Below are positions 4,858-6,308 of a stretch of 6,308 nucleotides of DNA, one piece after another (positions within the stretch are counted from its first letter, which is position 1; each line of letters begins with the position of its first letter). Below the pieces are notes generated by a model that had not been told where the DNA came from, made no database searches, and saw only the letters and a program-made list of their open reading frames with translations. The position numbers and the translations under genes were made by a program. The DNA is taken from NCBI GenBank assembly GCA_900546255.1, contig URCB01000087.1, forward strand, positions 1 to 6,308, in the 5' to 3' direction. Origin of the DNA: an uncultured Eubacteriales bacterium (GTDB lineage: Bacteria; Bacillota; Clostridia; Oscillospirales; Oscillospiraceae).

Positions 4858-5334
4858 TCATCCCTGGGTGGGAAGTTCCTTCCCGTTGAGCACTGCCCGC
4901 ACCAGGGTGTCCCCCACATACTCCAGCTTCAGGGAGAAAAAGGGGACGTTTTGGGTGAGCAGGTCCAGGAAGATCTTATCCCCCGTCCAGATGGGCAGGT
5001 CCTGCACCTTGTCCTTGTCCACCCACTCCAGGTCCCCCTCGTCACAGACCACGGTGGGGTCCTCCTCCGTGCGGGCGGTGAAGAGGTGCATGTACTCTGT
5101 GACCCACCGGTCGGAGACGAAGGTCACCAGGCCCCGGTAGGTGTAGTCGGTGAGGGTCAGGCCGGTCTCCTCCTTCACCTCCCGGACCAGGCACTCCTCG
5201 GGGCTCTCCTTGTCCTCAAACTTGCCCCCGATGCCGATCCACTTGTCCTTGTTGATGTCGTTCTCCTTCTTCACCCGGTGGAGCATGAGATACTGCCCCT
5301 CCCGCTCAATGTAGCACAGGGTGGTGTTCCACAT
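4858..5334 (-). CDS. NUDIX hydrolase (8-oxo-dGTP diphosphatase-like)
   Basis: This is a cytoplasmic enzyme of 158 residues that should cleave a nucleoside diphosphate linked to another group, using divalent metal. The Nudix box matches perfectly: G37, E43, then R51-E52-V53-K54-E55-E56-T57-G58-L59 (GX5EX7REUXEEXGU). The N-terminus MWNTTLCYIEREGQYLMLHR and the C-terminal PFFSLKLEYVGD are typical of Firmicute proteins commonly labelled 8-oxo-dGTP diphosphatase. Substrate labels in this superfamily are unreliable, and the neighbour raises the option of ADP-ribose. The start at 5334 is set by GAGGAGG (5343-5349) and by the start of the conserved domain. The frame stays open upstream to 5886, but that part reads against the glycohydrolase gene and is a shadow. 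The Shine-Dalgarno overlaps the TGA of the upstream gene, so the two are probably coupled. Confidence 0.94.
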   Translation of the reverse strand: MWNTTLCYIEREGQYLMLHRVKKENDINKDKWIGIGGKFEDKESPEECLVREVKEETGLTLTDYTYRGLVTFVSDRWVTEYMHLFTARTEEDPTVVCDEGDLEWVDKDKVQDLPIWTGDKIFLDLLTQNVPFFSLKLEYVGDTLVRAVLNGKELPTQG

Positions 5335-5347
5335 GGCGCTGCCCTCC

Positions 5348-6127
5348 TCAATACTGCCGGCTGAACCGGTCGTAGATGGTGTAGACCTCCCCGTCCAGGT
5401 AGGCCATGGCCTGGTCCCGGATGTCCCGAGGGATGCCGTAAAAGGCGGCGGCCACCGCCCCGGCCATGGAGGCGATGGTGTCGCTGTCCCCGCCGATGGA
5501 CACGGCGCCCCGGAGGGCGTCCTCAAAGCTCTCCGCCTCCAGGAAGGCCTCCATGGCCTGGGGGACGCTGCCGGCGCAGGTGACGTCAAAGGCGTAGTCT
5601 TCCCGGATCTCATCCAGGGTGAAGTCCAGGGGGTAGTACCGGGTGACGTGGTCGGCGATGGCCGCCTTGCTCTCCCCCACCCGGGCCAGGTAGACCGCCC
5701 CGGCCACCACGCAGGCCCCGGCGATGCCGTCGGGGTGGTTGTGGGTGACCTCTGCCGAGGCCTTGGCCAGGGCCAGGCACTGGGACAAACTCTCCGCCGC
5801 CCAGGCCACTGGGGAGACCCGCATGGCACTGCCGTTGCCCAGGCTGCCGTAGGGCTGGGGATCCGGGTTGGCCAGCCAAGCCTCAAACCGGGGGCCGTAG
5901 CCCAGCCGGGGGTGCTGCCGGCCCAGGCGGCGCATCTCCGCCACCACGTTGGCCTGGAACTGGGCCAAATCCTCCGTGCCCATGAGCACCGCCGAGGCCA
6001 CCGCCGCCGTCATCACACTGTCGTCGGTCATCCGGCAGTCGGGCTGGAAGAGGGGGAAGTCTTTCGATTTGTGGTTGTGCCACTCGTACACCGAACCCAC
6101 AATGTCTCCAATCAAAGCGCCCAGCAT
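5348..6127 (-). CDS. ADP-ribosylglycohydrolase family protein (DraG/ARH-like)
   Basis: This has 259 residues, normal for single-domain bacterial members. The family breaks the bond between ADP-ribose and a protein or other acceptor, using two metal ions. The N-terminal motif GALIGDIVGS (3-12), T34-D35-D36 in MTDDSVMT, GNGSAMR (97-103), THNHPDG (128-134) and GGDSDTIAS (212-220, metal residues D214, D216, T217) are all present, so the metal site looks intact and the enzyme is probably active. Its target cannot be told from sequence: protein ADP-ribose removal, O-acetyl-ADP-ribose breakdown and nucleic acid de-ADP-ribosylation all occur in the superfamily. No ADP-ribosyltransferase gene is visible in the window. 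The start at 6127 has AAAGGAGG (6136-6143) eight bases upstream and the conserved N-terminal motif directly after it. It is first of a two-gene operon with the NUDIX hydrolase, 13 bases apart. Confidence 0.93.
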   Translation of the reverse strand: MLGALIGDIVGSVYEWHNHKSKDFPLFQPDCRMTDDSVMTAAVASAVLMGTEDLAQFQANVVAEMRRLGRQHPRLGYGPRFEAWLANPDPQPYGSLGNGSAMRVSPVAWAAESLSQCLALAKASAEVTHNHPDGIAGACVVAGAVYLARVGESKAAIADHVTRYYPLDFTLDEIREDYAFDVTCAGSVPQAMEAFLEAESFEDALRGAVSIGGDSDTIASMAGAVAAAFYGIPRDIRDQAMAYLDGEVYTIYDRFSRQY

Positions 6128-6168
6128 GGCAAGGCCCTCCTTTCCATGGTTACAACAGAATTGTTTCC

Positions 6169-6197
6169 ATCATACCACAGGGCGGGGTGGTTTTCCA
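6169..6197 (-). promoter_or_regulatory. Promoter of the glycohydrolase/NUDIX operon
   Basis: On the minus strand, -10 TATGAT (6169-6174) is preceded by TGG (extended -10). A weaker -35, TGGAAA (6192-6197), lies 17 bases upstream. Transcription would start near 6162, leaving a leader of about 35 bases. The sequence around the -10 (TGTGGTATGATG) closely resembles that of the transport operon promoter (TGTGGTATCATG). Confidence 0.65.
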
Positions 6198-6212
6198 GTC
6201 CCTGGTGGGGGG

Positions 6213-6229
6213 AGGGTACTGCGTACCCT
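6213..6229. repeat. Mini-hairpin upstream of the glycohydrolase promoter
   Basis: AGGGTAC-TGC-GTACCCT is a perfect inverted repeat with seven-base arms and a three-base loop. It lies upstream of the predicted -35 box, so it is not in the leader of the glycohydrolase mRNA. It may be a dispersed repeat or the tail of a gene outside the window. Confidence 0.6.
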
Positions 6230-6231
6230 TG

Positions 6232-6301
6232 GGGTGGGCGGGGCTCTTCCCGGCCTTGGGGCGCAGCGCCCCGTTGCCCCGCCTGCCCGGCGGGGGTCCC
6301 C
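6232..6301. repeat. Nested GC-rich inverted repeats at the right edge
   Basis: An outer stem pairs GGGTGGGCGGGGC (6232-6244) with GCCCCGCCTGCCC (6276-6288), 13 pairs if two G-T wobbles are allowed. Inside the loop is a perfect 15-base hairpin, GGGGCGC-A-GCGCCCC (6258-6272). The right outer arm can instead fold locally, CCCCGCC (6277-6283) with GGCGGGG (6289-6295). I see no convincing gene in 6198-6308: a minus-strand frame at 6112-6303 runs through the repeats and promoter and resembles no family known to me. Confidence 0.55.
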
Positions 6302-6308
6302 ATTTCTC

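Noticed and set aside
5335..5886. N-terminal extension of the NUDIX frame, which would give a 342-residue protein
   Set aside because: The extension is Pro/Arg/Ser/Trp-rich and out of frame with the glycohydrolase encoded on the same strand. The NUDIX fold starts at the ATG at 5334, which has its own ribosome binding site.
6112..6303. Minus-strand 63-residue open frame at the right edge
   Set aside because: It spans the inverted repeats, the promoter and the ribosome binding site of the glycohydrolase gene, and has no good ribosome binding site or family resemblance of its own.

Overview
The window looks like chromosomal DNA from a GC-rich Clostridia species, most likely the gut Oscillospiraceae (Flavonifractor/Oscillibacter-like). 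This is inferred from the GC-rich coding sequence, the strong AGGAGG ribosome binding sites 7-8 bases before most starts, and the style of the proteins. No rRNA, tRNA, CRISPR array, transposase or phage gene is visible.

Layout. (1) Positions 1-2434, minus strand: a polar amino acid ABC uptake operon transcribed right to left, in the order promoter, lipoprotein substrate-binding protein (SBP), permease, ATPase (cut by the window edge). A 36-base perfect palindrome and a 15-base mini-hairpin separate the SBP gene from the permease gene and probably tune relative expression. (2) Positions 2507-3836, minus strand: a single-gene unit with promoter, exported protein and terminator. The protein has a stalk-like N-terminal domain, a Gly/Pro/Thr linker and a polysaccharide-deacetylase-like domain that appears to have lost its catalytic residues. 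(3) Positions 3889-4822, plus strand: a divergent two-gene operon with a YusI-like ArsC/Spx-family protein and a DUF523 protein (the family that includes the thiouracil desulfurase TudS), closed by a strong terminator. (4) Positions 4858-6197, minus strand: a two-gene operon of an ADP-ribosylglycohydrolase-family protein followed by a NUDIX hydrolase, with overlapping stop and Shine-Dalgarno signals. (5) Positions 6198-6308: a GC-rich noncoding end packed with inverted repeats related in design to those at 1465-1514.

Main finding. The SBP (1528-2355) appears to be a natural circular permutation of a family 3 solute-binding protein. After the lipobox it runs straight into what is normally the C-terminal half (lobe II plus the C-terminal helices). 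It then passes through an acidic Ala/Pro/Ser linker into what is normally the N-terminal half (lobe I), and stops exactly where lobe I normally crosses into lobe II. The frame is continuous, with a good signal peptide, promoter and ribosome binding site, so it looks like a working gene. The partner permease is also unusual, carrying a hydrophilic insert of about 35-45 residues in the cytoplasmic loop after its first membrane segment. The other points of interest are the catalytically degenerate deacetylase-like domain, the two functionally suggestive gene pairs, and the noncoding hairpin modules.
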